From CAZADA01 sp964483775 (lineage in GTDB: Bacteria; Pseudomonadota; Alphaproteobacteria; Caulobacterales; Maricaulaceae), in the NCBI GenBank assembly GCA_964483775.1, contig CAZADA010000092.1, positions 1 to 11,017 of the forward strand: 11,017 nucleotides of DNA, in the 5' to 3' direction. The notes under the pieces are model-generated. The model saw only the letters and a list, made by a program, of their open reading frames with translations. It was not told where the DNA came from and made no database searches. Both the position numbers and the translations under genes were made by a program. Numbering within the stretch: the stretch's first letter is position 1; every line of letters starts with the position of its first letter. Positions 1-6,800 of the stretch are shown here, one piece after another.

Positions 1-526
1 TGCTGCCCACCGCAAGCGCGCCAAAGAGGACCAGGAATGGCAGGGCAAGACCATCATTAAACCCGCCTTCGACCAGAACAACGGTCCGGTCTCTTTCCTT
101 GACAGACGGGTTGGCAATGACCGCCTGGCCCAGAACCGCGTCGGTTGGTGCGAGGATCGCGGCGATCAAGAAAAGCTCCCAAAAGGGCCAATCTTCCAGG
201 AACGCCCAGGCCGTCAACGCGCCCAGACCAATCATCATCGGCAGCCCAAATGCCAGCATGCGGAACAAGTTCAGACCCGACCGCTCGACGATCCGGCTTT
301 TCGCCATGGACGCATCGGCAAACAAGAGCAACGCCAGGGCGGCCTCTGCCCCATAATACAGGACGTCGCGATCCCCGATCTGCTCGACACCCAGCAGATG
401 CGTCGCGCCGTAGCCGAAGGCCAGAAACACCATGGGCATGGTGACCGGCGTCTTTTTCAGCAACCCCGAATAGAGCGCGTATCCGATCAGCAGGATTGGA
501 AATAGAATCAGAACTTGTTCAAGCAT
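1..526 (-). CDS. Cation:proton antiporter (CPA1/NhaP type), N-terminal part, cut by window edge
   Basis: Read on the minus strand from ATG at 526, the frame stays open for 175 residues to the window edge, so the C-terminal part is missing. The protein is very hydrophobic, with about five membrane segments visible and no cleavable signal peptide. Two stretches mark the sodium/proton exchanger fold: LAPTDAVLGQAVI at about residues 125-137 and VEGGFNDGLALP at about 152-163. The second carries the Asn-Asp pair (N157, D158) that binds the ion in CPA1 exchangers. The family swaps H+ for Na+ or K+ across the inner membrane for pH and salt homeostasis. The upstream sequence is only purine-rich (AAAGAAAGAAAC), not a strong ribosome site. 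The start lies 30 bases after the stop of the AI-2E gene on the same strand, so co-transcription is likely. Ion specificity cannot be told from the visible part. Confidence 0.85.
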   Translation of the reverse strand, partial: MLEQVLILFPILLIGYALYSGLLKKTPVTMPMVFLAFGYGATHLLGVEQIGDRDVLYYGAEAALALLLFADASMAKSRIVERSGLNLFRMLAFGLPMMIGLGALTAWAFLEDWPFWELFLIAAILAPTDAVLGQAVIANPSVKERDRTVVLVEGGFNDGLALPFLVLFGALAVGS

Positions 527-556
527 ATTCGTTTCTTTCTTTTATGTACGAAGGCT

Positions 557-1681
557 TCAGGGGTCCGCGGTCTCTTGCGGGTCATCTGACGGTTGCGCGG
601 GGGCATCCCCGGAATTTTTCAGCGTGTCCCAAAGCGACACGAAGAGCGCGGCCACCACTGGCCCCAAAACCAGCCCGACCGCGCCAAAGACCACGAGCCC
701 GCCAAGCGTGGAAATCAGGATCATCAGATCGTGCAGCGCCGCTTCGCGGCCCACCAGCATGGGACGCAAGATGGTGTCGATCATGCTGACGACGACCAAT
801 GCCCAGACCGCAAGGCCAATGCCCTCGGCCACCTGACGGTCGATCATCAGTGCGATGGCGATCGGGATCAGCGCCAAAGGCGGCCCAACCCCGGGGATGA
901 CTGACAGCACGACGATGATGACGCTCCAGAACGCAACGCCCTCGACGCCCGCTAGCCAAAGCCCTAGACCACCCAGGCCGCCCTGGATCAAGCCGATCAA
1001 CAACGTGCCTTTCAACGTGGCGCCACTGACCGTGACGATACGGTCGTAAAACTCGGCCCGCGTGTTCGCCGCCAGCCCGCTATAGGCCAGGAGCTGCACC
1101 AGGATCGGCGTCCGCATTGCCAGGAAGGCAAAGACGCCGTAGCCGAAGATAAAGAGGCTCAGCAGAAACTGCGCGGTCCCTGCCGCCAGTTGCCCGACAA
1201 ACCCGGTGAACGCTCCCGCGAGGTCAGAGGCCAGTTGCTCTGCCTTTTCGGTGATCATTGTCCAATGCGCCGACAGCGTGTCCTGGAAGGGCATCCAGTC
1301 GGACACAGTACGCAGATCGCCCAATTCGTCGATGTCCAAGGATGACACCTCTAAAAACAGGATCTGCGCTTGCGCCGCCGCAAGGACCACCACGCCGAGG
1401 ATCGGTAGGATCACCGCTATGGTCAAAAGCGCCAAGGTGATCGCGGATGCCAGAAACCGCCGGTCCCCGACATGGACTAGAACTTTGTCGCGGAGCGGTT
1501 CGGCAAGGGCTGCGGTAATGCCGGCCAGCAGCAGCGCGATGAGGAACGGCTGAACCATGGTGAAAAACGCGACCGACACCAAAAGCGTCGCAGTGAGCAG
1601 GGCCAACAAGGCCGGCTCTTTCTGATGATCAAGGGATCTGCTCCTCAGTCTGCGGGGCTTGGTGGCACGTGAAACGCCCAA
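557..1681 (-). CDS. AI-2E family (PF01594) transporter-like membrane protein
   Basis: This is a 374-residue polytopic inner-membrane protein. Hydrophobic segments lie near residues 25-60, 78-105, 165-190, 223-245, 250-280, 287-303 and 318-350. Between the second and third is a longer soluble loop (about 107-160), as is usual in the AI-2E/PerM/YdiK family. Family marks are VIPGVGPPLALIPI at about 261-274 and DTILRPMLVGREAALHD at about 302-318, followed by the Gly-rich last segment ending LGPVVAAL. The tail is acidic and Pro-rich. Members have been linked to AI-2 export or to Na+/H+ antiport, and most are untested, so the name does not prove quorum-sensing export. The neighbouring cation antiporter makes an ion or pH role reasonable (inference). 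The start is uncertain: the longest frame opens with TTG at 1681 without a clear ribosome site, and an internal TTG near residue 24 is an alternative. Confidence 0.85.
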   Translation of the reverse strand: MGVSRATKPRRLRSRSLDHQKEPALLALLTATLLVSVAFFTMVQPFLIALLLAGITAALAEPLRDKVLVHVGDRRFLASAITLALLTIAVILPILGVVVLAAAQAQILFLEVSSLDIDELGDLRTVSDWMPFQDTLSAHWTMITEKAEQLASDLAGAFTGFVGQLAAGTAQFLLSLFIFGYGVFAFLAMRTPILVQLLAYSGLAANTRAEFYDRIVTVSGATLKGTLLIGLIQGGLGGLGLWLAGVEGVAFWSVIIVVLSVIPGVGPPLALIPIAIALMIDRQVAEGIGLAVWALVVVSMIDTILRPMLVGREAALHDLMILISTLGGLVVFGAVGLVLGPVVAALFVSLWDTLKNSGDAPAQPSDDPQETADP

Positions 1682-1877
1682 CCAAAAGCCGAACGCGAGT
1701 TTTCGCCGGTCTCAGTCGTTGAATTTTGGCCTAACCGATCTGGCGTCATGATCGTCCCTGGATGCTGTCAGGCTCGCCATCCGGTCTGCCGCGGGTCACA
1801 CAGGCACTTGGTGGACAAGCTGTGTTGCAACACCCCTGACGCACCGGCCGACCTGCCCAAAGAAGGACAAGCCGGCC

Positions 1878-1890
1878 GCGCGTTTCGCGC
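1878..1890 (-). other. GC hairpin at the stop codon of the GXWXG/DUF4334 gene
   Basis: GCGCG-TTT-CGCGC forms a perfect 5 bp stem with a 3-base loop directly at the TAG stop (1890-1892). No T-tract follows on the minus strand, so it is not a classical intrinsic terminator. It could protect the 3' end or slow termination. About 50 bases further downstream a perfect 12 bp palindrome, GTGTTGCAACAC, lies at 1822-1833. Nothing else is recognised in 1682-1889. Confidence 0.3.
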
Positions 1891-2930
1891 TACTCTTGTG
1901 CGTATGCGGCGTTGTCTGCAACGAATGCGGTCAACAGTTGCGCCGCGGCCTCCTTATTGCCATCGCCGCGGAGCCGAAGCGCTTCGATCTGCGCCTCTTC
2001 ATGCTTCACGACGAAGGCAAAAAAGGCGTGATCTTCGGCCGGGGAGACACGGTAAAGCTCTTTGAGCTTTTCAAGGTAATTGATCGTGTCTTGAAGAACC
2101 ATCTGGGTCATAACACTGTCCGGCAGAACGCCCGCACCGAACCGCGCCAGACCGACCTGCATGTTCGCCCCCGCGCGCGGCGCCTGGCTCAGCCCATATT
2201 TCTGGGCCACAGGGGCATAGGCCCGCTGCAGGAACTCTTCAAAAGCGATCCATGCCACGTAGAACGCCTTGGTCGCATCATCGGCCGCGGCGGCGCCGAG
2301 GTCCTTGTTGACTTTCAATGCAAAGGCGCGGTTCTGGATCTCCATGTCGAAGAGTTCCAGGAACTGCTCATCGCGTGCCGCCGATGGTCCAAACGGAAGC
2401 TCGGACGGATCGCGCTTGAGGATGAAGAAATAGGGAACCGGGTTGCCCTTCATATCCATCACGCCCAAGACCCGGTCGTCGTCGATTTTGACGAAGGCAT
2501 CGATGATCGGCCGGTCATCATAAAGCATGCAAGCCGTCATGCGGCCGCGGTATTCCTGCATCCGCAGGCGCGCCTTGCTTTCCTTTGTCTCCAGGACGAA
2601 GCGCGCGGTGTTGATCACGGAGCCAACGATCTCTTCTTTTGGAAGGTCCACGGTCAACGGAATCAGGCTGGGATTGGCCGCGTAGATCTCTGATTTGTCC
2701 GTGGTGATAAAGACCAGCGGATGAACGTCTTCTTCGCTGTCGAAAACCTTGCCGTAAAGACCGCCAGGCTCAAGCAATCCGTCGAGCGGATGGCCAGTGA
2801 TAACCTCATGCAATGTCCAACGACCGAACATGAAATCGTTCGAGATTGTGGGCAGCGCATCGAATGCCGCAAACGCGTCTTCTGGGGTGCTGGGTGCGCC
2901 GTCTAGCAAGTTATGCATTGCGTCTTCCAT
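1890..2930 (-). CDS. GXWXG/DUF4334 protein with an extra helical C-terminal domain
   Basis: This is a 346-residue, probably cytoplasmic protein with no signal peptide or membrane segment. Residues 30-70 carry the GXWXG signature (GRW at 36-38, GHPLDGLLE at 46-54, GLYGK at 57-61). Residues about 115-173 match DUF4334 (RMQEYRGRMTACMLYDD, PIIDAFVKIDDD, GVMDMKG, PYFFILKRD). The biochemical role of this pair is unknown. Proteins holding only these two domains are usually around 180 residues, so the remaining 160 or so residues (about 186-346) are an addition. That part looks all-helical, with E231/E232, E299, H301 and HEEAQ at 310-314 arranged somewhat like a ferritin-like bundle (inference only). 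The start is well supported: AGGAGG sits five bases before ATG. The gene is divergent from a TetR gene, with a palindrome over its promoter, so repression by that TetR protein is likely. Confidence 0.8.
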   Translation of the reverse strand: MEDAMHNLLDGAPSTPEDAFAAFDALPTISNDFMFGRWTLHEVITGHPLDGLLEPGGLYGKVFDSEEDVHPLVFITTDKSEIYAANPSLIPLTVDLPKEEIVGSVINTARFVLETKESKARLRMQEYRGRMTACMLYDDRPIIDAFVKIDDDRVLGVMDMKGNPVPYFFILKRDPSELPFGPSAARDEQFLELFDMEIQNRAFALKVNKDLGAAAADDATKAFYVAWIAFEEFLQRAYAPVAQKYGLSQAPRAGANMQVGLARFGAGVLPDSVMTQMVLQDTINYLEKLKELYRVSPAEDHAFFAFVVKHEEAQIEALRLRGDGNKEAAAQLLTAFVADNAAYAQE

Positions 2931-3005
2931 TTGTTCCTCCTGATTGTGCCGCGGGCGACGGTTCCATACGAGTTTCCTTGCAATTTTCTGCCGCAGGGCT
3001 GAGCG

Positions 3006-3030
3006 TCCCGCAGGTCGCAGACGTGCGGGA
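3006..3030 (-). promoter_or_regulatory. Strong hairpin in the leader of the GXWXG/DUF4334 gene
   Basis: TCCCGCA and TGCGGGA (3006-3012 and 3024-3030) pair perfectly. After one G-G mismatch, GTC/GAC pair again around a three-base GCA loop. The element lies between the predicted minus-strand start of transcription (near 3067) and the AGGAGG site (2936-2941), so it would fold in the 5' leader RNA. There is no U-tract after it, so it is not an intrinsic terminator. It may stabilise the leader or be a second protein-binding dyad. Confidence 0.4.
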
Positions 3031-3073
3031 GGTCAGACCGATCACAAGCTCGTGGGTGTGACTTAAAAACGCA

Positions 3074-3102
3074 ATTATATAATGCAAGAACAAAAATGTC
3101 AC
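3074..3102 (-). promoter_or_regulatory. Sigma-70-type promoter for the GXWXG/DUF4334 gene
   Basis: On the minus strand GTGACA (3097-3102, one mismatch to TTGACA) is followed after exactly 17 bases by TATAAT (3074-3079). This is the best -35/-10 pair in the window. Transcription would begin near 3067 and give a leader of about 137 bases. The -35 box lies inside the 3089-3111 palindrome, so a bound repressor would block polymerase. Confidence 0.65.
3078..3083 (+). promoter_or_regulatory. Candidate -10 box of the TetR gene, shared with the opposite promoter
   Basis: ATTATATAAT at 3074-3083 is its own reverse complement and therefore offers TATAAT on both strands. On the plus strand the hexamer is 3078-3083, so transcription would begin near 3090, within the palindrome. 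No convincing -35 box is seen 16-18 bases upstream (GGTGTG at 3055-3060), so this promoter would be weaker than the divergent one. Confidence 0.45.
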
Positions 3103-3111
3103 ATTTTTGTT
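3089..3111. promoter_or_regulatory. 23 bp palindrome, probable TetR operator
   Basis: AACAAAAATGT-C-ACATTTTTGTT is a perfect inverted repeat with 11-base arms and a single central base. GCAA flanks both arms if one extra base is allowed on the left. It overlaps the -35 box of the minus-strand promoter and the predicted start of transcription of the plus-strand TetR gene. One dimeric repressor could therefore control both genes. TetR-family operators are commonly palindromes of this size in exactly this position. The assignment to the adjacent regulator is inference. Confidence 0.7.
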
Positions 3112-3135
3112 TTGCCATCAAAATCAGTGAGTTAT

Positions 3136-3714
3136 ATGCCTAAAGTCGTCGATCATGAAGAGCGTCGGGAAAGCATTGCGCGGGCTGCCATGCTGGAAAT
3201 AGCCGACCGCGGAATAGACGATCTGCGACTTAAGGATGTCGCTGAGCGCGCAGGTTGGACGACCGGTGTCCTGACGCACTACTTCAAGAGCAAAGAGGAG
3301 TTGCTGTCGGAGGCGTTGAAGGTGACCTTCCGGGAAGTCGTCGGTGAAGCCGTGGCCGATGCGCAAAACGACGACCATGATGACTTCGAACTCATGCGGC
3401 GATGGCTGCCCTCATATCCCGGGCGGCTCATGGTGTCGAAAGCTTGGATCGCCTTCATGGGCAGTGCGCAGTTTTCCTCTGCCAACCGAGAGCTTTTTGC
3501 GGAGTATTACAGGCTCATGGCGCAAGAGGGATACCGTCGTCTGGCAGGCGTACCGCTGGCCATAAGCGCTGATGAGGCGGTGGATATGTTGCAAGCCTTC
3601 TTCGACGGGCTCTGCACACGAGTGATCATGGAGCCTGACGCCTGGCCTTTGGAGCGACAAGAAACCCTGCTGAAAACATTCATCGCATGCATACTACGGG
3701 AGTCCGTCGGTTGA
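3136..3714 (+). CDS. TetR/AcrR-family transcriptional regulator, BetI-like
   Basis: This is a 192-residue DNA-binding repressor. The N-terminal helix-turn-helix is at about residues 12-58: ARAAMLEIADRGIDDLRLKD, then VAERAGWTTGVLTHYFKSKE, where HYF and K51/K53 are typical TetR contacts. The C-terminal helical region (about 75-190), with KAWIAFMGSAQF at 102-113 and FFDGLCTRV at 155-163, resembles the BetI-type C-terminal domain. The frame can be extended upstream to an ATG at 3082. That codon lies inside the -10 box, upstream of the predicted start of transcription, so MPKVVD at 3136 is preferred even though its ribosome site (AGTGAG) is weak. The divergent gene and the 3089-3111 palindrome point to autoregulation and to repression of the GXWXG/DUF4334 gene. 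The ligand is unknown; similarity to BetI does not make it a choline sensor, as no bet genes are present. Confidence 0.85.
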   Translation: MPKVVDHEERRESIARAAMLEIADRGIDDLRLKDVAERAGWTTGVLTHYFKSKEELLSEALKVTFREVVGEAVADAQNDDHDDFELMRRWLPSYPGRLMVSKAWIAFMGSAQFSSANRELFAEYYRLMAQEGYRRLAGVPLAISADEAVDMLQAFFDGLCTRVIMEPDAWPLERQETLLKTFIACILRESVG

Positions 3715-4118
3715 CGAAACGAACGTCGGTTCTTGGCGACCAATGCCTGCCTGGGCAGCCTTTGATTTCCCTGTTCACGCAGAGATAAACGTATTGTTGG
3801 TGAGGGCTAAGTCGTCGTCGTCAAACGATTGCTTTGGCGACAAATTCTGCGGCGCAACCTCATACGTACTTCACGTGCGAGCAAATGCTGCGTCAGAGAA
3901 GTCCCAGAAGCGAACGACCGCAATGTCGGCATTTCTACCCCACGCGTCGAGATGATGACTGTCCGTTCATGGCCGAACGTGTGAATAGTTCGGTCTAAAA
4001 ACCGGCTAATCTGCCAATGTCTGCAACGGCTTGTGACTTCAAACGGCAAAACCGACCCAGAGGGGACTTTGGCGCCTAGGCGTACGGACGGCCGGAATGT
4101 CGCGCACAGCGGTACTAG
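3715..4118. other. Gene-free stretch between the converging TetR and AraC genes
   Basis: No credible gene is seen in these 404 bases: short open frames lack ribosome sites and protein-like composition. Visible structure includes CCGAAC/GTTCGG (3973-3978 with 3988-3993, nine-base loop) and the ten-base palindrome CGCCTAGGCG (4073-4082). Neither has a T-tract. One degenerate copy of the dispersed repeat lies at 3995-4028 on the minus strand. Transcription of both flanking genes must end here, but no clear intrinsic terminator was found. Confidence 0.5.
3995..4028 (-). repeat. Dispersed degenerate repeat, copy C
   Basis: Read on the minus strand, this stretch contains TTGCAGACATTGGCAG and then TTAGCCGG. 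It matches the centres of the copies at 8217 and 10501. It shares 11 bases in a row (CAGACATTGGC) with the first and about 27 of 34 positions with the second. It is the shortest and most decayed of the three copies and is in the opposite orientation. Confidence 0.4.
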
Positions 4119-5189
4119 TCAGCTCGACCGCAGCAACTTCCGATATTCCGCTAGCGATAAGTTGGTCCAGCGCTTGAACGCACGGCGGAAGGCTTGCTCG
4201 TCCATGTATCCTAGTCGAGCGGACAGTTCTGCGGCGTCAAACGCGGGGTCATTGGCCAACAGCGTCTTGGCGATTTCAGCTCGCGCCTCGTCGATCAGAC
4301 TGGTGAGTGTAGCGCCCTGCATCGCCGCGAGCCGCTGTGCAGTTCTGAGTGTCAGCCGCGCTTCCGCAGCTACCGCGCGTGGTGAAAACTCACCCTTTCG
4401 AATCAAGGAGAAGATTGCGGTTCTTAGCTGCAACATGTCCCGCGAGTAGCCGTCTCGTCGCAGATCTGCACGAAATTCTTCAAGGTGCCTGGTAGCCAGT
4501 TGAAACAAGGACGGATTCGATTTTGGGTTTGCAAATTGCAGCACCTCACAGTCGAGCATGACGCTCCCTTCGAGCGCGCCCTCAGTGTGAGTGACTGGGC
4601 ATTGAAAATACTCCGAATACGCACGGGTCGGCCCGTTTGCCGAGAATCCAAATGTTACAGAGTTAAGTCGCGCTTTTTCTCCCAGCATATATTGGCATAA
4701 ACGCCAAAGCAGCGCTATGCCAACTTCATTAAGTTGCCCATTGTCAACTAAATCTTGAGGGTGAGCAAAGCTGAACATCGCGACCGGACTGGCATCGTCG
4801 AAATCTAACGCAGCTCGATCGCCCGCTATTTCTGCACTGTCAGCCAAAAGGGTCAGCGCGCTCGCAAAGTCGGGTGCATATTTTGCAACTTCGCCGACGC
4901 CCCCGAAGAATGTGAGCGGCGTCATGGGCGCCATTTCGATCGCGAGCGCCGCTCGGGGACTGCGCTCAGACAGCGCCCTCATAATCTTCGGGGCGGTATC
5001 ATCTGGCAGTCGTTCATCGAAATTGGCGATTTGCTCGAGTGAAACCCCCGTGACGGCCTTGATGTCATCTGCGGTCAATCCGCGAGAGAGGGCGAAGAGG
5101 AGTGTTGATGTCACAATGGTCGAGGCCATCATCGGCATAGGGTCAGCGGCCGACCCATCGCCGATCGGCGGATCGAATGCGCCGTTCAT
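4119..5189 (-). CDS. AraC-family transcriptional regulator (OruR/arabinose-binding type N-terminus)
   Basis: This cytoplasmic regulator has 356 residues. The N-terminal region (about 25-215) resembles the PF12625 domain of OruR/ArgR-like AraC proteins. The C-terminal AraC DNA-binding domain covers about 270-354, with two helix-turn-helix units: AVAAEARLTLRTAQRLAAMQ, then AELSARLGYMDEQAFRRAFK followed by RWTNLSLAEYRK. The second is close to the family consensus. The frame opens with ATG at 5195, but GGAG (5197-5200) is only one base from it and seven bases from the ATG at 5189, so 5189 is chosen. The gene lies downstream of the hydrolase and porin genes on the same strand, 164 bases after the porin stop, and may share their transcript or have its own promoter. 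It is the natural candidate for activating that pair in response to a substrate or product (inference). Confidence 0.85.
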   Translation of the reverse strand: MNGAFDPPIGDGSAADPMPMMASTIVTSTLLFALSRGLTADDIKAVTGVSLEQIANFDERLPDDTAPKIMRALSERSPRAALAIEMAPMTPLTFFGGVGEVAKYAPDFASALTLLADSAEIAGDRAALDFDDASPVAMFSFAHPQDLVDNGQLNEVGIALLWRLCQYMLGEKARLNSVTFGFSANGPTRAYSEYFQCPVTHTEGALEGSVMLDCEVLQFANPKSNPSLFQLATRHLEEFRADLRRDGYSRDMLQLRTAIFSLIRKGEFSPRAVAAEARLTLRTAQRLAAMQGATLTSLIDEARAEIAKTLLANDPAFDAAELSARLGYMDEQAFRRAFKRWTNLSLAEYRKLLRSS

Positions 5190-5323
5190 GAGCATGCTCC
5201 AATCTTCGTAGCTTTAGGGAATGCGTTGGGAGCGACCCGCCCTAACTTTGCGAACAAAATTTATAGCGCCGGTTTTCAGGTGAGCGCCCCGGGAAGTTGC
5301 ACGGCGTTGGCGAGGCGGCCACT

Positions 5324-5341
5324 CCGGCGGTGATGCGCCGG
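5324..5341 (-). terminator. GC hairpin after the porin gene, possible terminator or attenuator
   Basis: CCGGCG and CGCCGG form a perfect 6 bp stem with a six-base loop, starting 13 bases after the porin stop codon on the minus strand. No U-tract follows, so intrinsic termination is unsure. It may instead lower read-through into the AraC gene or protect the 3' end of the hydrolase-porin message. Confidence 0.3.
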
Positions 5342-5353
5342 TTTCACGATGAT

Positions 5354-6694
5354 CTAGAATCTGAAATTGATTTCAACGTTGAGCAGTTTCAGGTCGGGAA
5401 CTGAGATATCTTCACTGTCAAAGTAACTCCCAAGAATCGACAGTGAGAGATTTTCGGTCAAGGGGGTCGTCATATTGAAATTGGCTTCGTGCGCAAGATG
5501 GCGGGGATTGTTGTCTGTCGTGTAATAGTGATAGTTCAACTCGGCATACGTATTAAAGGGAAGCCTCGGAAGCTCTGCATTTACGAAGTAATCTTGAAGC
5601 CCGTCATCAGGTGTTGTGATGAATGTGTCGGAAAGTCGGTGAACGCGCTGCCCGGTGGTGAGTGAATACTGAAACGCGGCCTGGCCTTCGTCAGATCCTG
5701 ACAACTCATATCCCACGGAAATAATCCCGAACTGCGGGAAAGACGCGCCTGCTTCTGCATAGAGTGACAAGGCGGAGAAGGCGATGGGGTTTGATCCGTA
5801 GTCTTGTTGGTAGGCGTAGCCGAGGGAATAAGCGAGGCCGATGCGATCCTCGCTCACATTGCGCTTGTCGACGCTGATTCCGTAGGTTTGGTTCGATAGG
5901 CTGGGCGCGGAGTCCTCCAGATCTAGGAGAACTGCAAAAGCAGAAAGCGTTCCCAAGCGATCGGATTGATATCCCACGCGGGTGGCGTGCGAGTCGCTCT
6001 CGTAATCGAACGCATCGTCGCCGAATAACCGATGCACTTCGTCAATGTAGCCATATTCGAAACTAAGCCGCCGCCCAGCGCCGAATTGAGCGGCGAACGC
6101 GACGGCGTCGAACGTTTGCTCGCCCTGCCGGCTGCCGCTGCTGCCGATGAACCGTTCGTCAATCGCCGCTGAGGCTTGACGCCCTACACGCGCGTTGAAC
6201 GCAAAATTGGCGGCATCCTGACTGTATTGCCCCCAGGCCTGGTTAAGCTCGGTTTGCTCGACATCGCCGACAAAGGTGCGGTCAAAATTACCATTAACGC
6301 CGTCATTGTATTCATTCGGTGACAGAGCTTCGACGTGGTTGATCTCCGCAAACGCTTGGAAGCCCGCATACCGCTGTGTGACATACCCCAATCTAATCCC
6401 GAGGGTGTTGGCGGATGACGGTCGACTGTCGCTGTCTTTGGCGTACCAGGATCTCAGTTTGGCGCGCATGGTGACCCGACCTGATGCAAGCGCATCCAGT
6501 AAATTTTCCGGGTCTTCGCCTTGGCTCAAGTCGAAACGTTCCCCGAGGGGAGTGGGCGCTGGAATTGTTGAAGCCTCTGAAGGCGATGCGCCAGGACTGG
6601 ACTGAGCGTGCGCACCGCTGGCCGCGACAATCATCAAAAGCCCGCATACGTAGGCGCCAGCAGCCGCCGAGGATGCGTCGTGTTTCACATTCAT
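5354..6694 (-). CDS. Outer-membrane porin, alginate-export-like family
   Basis: This 446-residue protein has a signal peptide: charged start, hydrophobic core at about 12-27, and cleavage after AHA at residue 30. A short Pro/Ser-rich stretch follows, then a region of alternating hydrophobic and polar strands rich in Tyr, Phe and Gly that ends in NFRF. A terminal aromatic residue is the usual assembly signal of outer-membrane beta barrels. Matches to the alginate-export-like porin family are ANTLGIRLGYVTQRYAGFQA (95-114), TELNQAW (148-154) and the block RVGRQ, DERFIGSSGSRQGEQTFDAV (169-198). The protein probably admits a small organic or sugar-like solute; alginate itself is not indicated because no lyase or alginate gene is nearby. 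The ATG at 6694 has a weak site (GAGTGGA). The gene lies 97 bases after the hydrolase stop on the same strand, suggesting one transcript. Confidence 0.8.
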   Translation of the reverse strand: MNVKHDASSAAAGAYVCGLLMIVAASGAHAQSSPGASPSEASTIPAPTPLGERFDLSQGEDPENLLDALASGRVTMRAKLRSWYAKDSDSRPSSANTLGIRLGYVTQRYAGFQAFAEINHVEALSPNEYNDGVNGNFDRTFVGDVEQTELNQAWGQYSQDAANFAFNARVGRQASAAIDERFIGSSGSRQGEQTFDAVAFAAQFGAGRRLSFEYGYIDEVHRLFGDDAFDYESDSHATRVGYQSDRLGTLSAFAVLLDLEDSAPSLSNQTYGISVDKRNVSEDRIGLAYSLGYAYQQDYGSNPIAFSALSLYAEAGASFPQFGIISVGYELSGSDEGQAAFQYSLTTGQRVHRLSDTFITTPDDGLQDYFVNAELPRLPFNTYAELNYHYYTTDNNPRHLAHEANFNMTTPLTENLSLSILGSYFDSEDISVPDLKLLNVEINFRF

Positions 6695-6785
6695 TGTCCA
6701 CTCATCGATCGGCAGGTGAGGAAAGAGCGCGCTGGACCGAGCGTAGCCTCAAACGCGCCCAACGCGTTCGTTGCGTGCTCAGTTT

Positions 6786-6800
6786 CGCCGCCTAGCGGCG
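6786..6800 (-). other. Perfect hairpin with the hydrolase stop codon as its loop
   Basis: CGCCGC-CTA-GCGGCG has a 6 bp stem, and the three loop bases are the TAG stop codon of the minus-strand hydrolase (6792-6794). No U-tract follows, so it is unlikely to be a simple terminator. It could affect the balance between hydrolase and porin expression. Confidence 0.3.

Noticed and set aside
557..1681. Calling the AI-2E protein a quorum-sensing autoinducer-2 exporter
   Set aside because: The family name comes from one reported member. No luxS, lsr or other signalling gene is near, and the neighbour is an ion antiporter.
1896..2693. Open frame of 265 codons on the plus strand
   Set aside because: It lies entirely opposite the GXWXG/DUF4334 gene, which has recognisable domains and a perfect ribosome site. 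The plus-strand product has no family features.
3082..3135. 18 extra N-terminal codons for the TetR gene
   Set aside because: The upstream ATG lies within the -10 box and before the predicted transcription start, and the added residues are encoded by the operator palindrome.
4073..4082. CGCCTAGGCG palindrome as a terminator for the converging genes
   Set aside because: It is only ten bases long with no loop and no T-tract on either strand.
5354..6694. Calling the porin an alginate exporter (AlgE)
   Set aside because: No alginate synthesis or lyase genes are present, and many members of this porin family serve other solutes.
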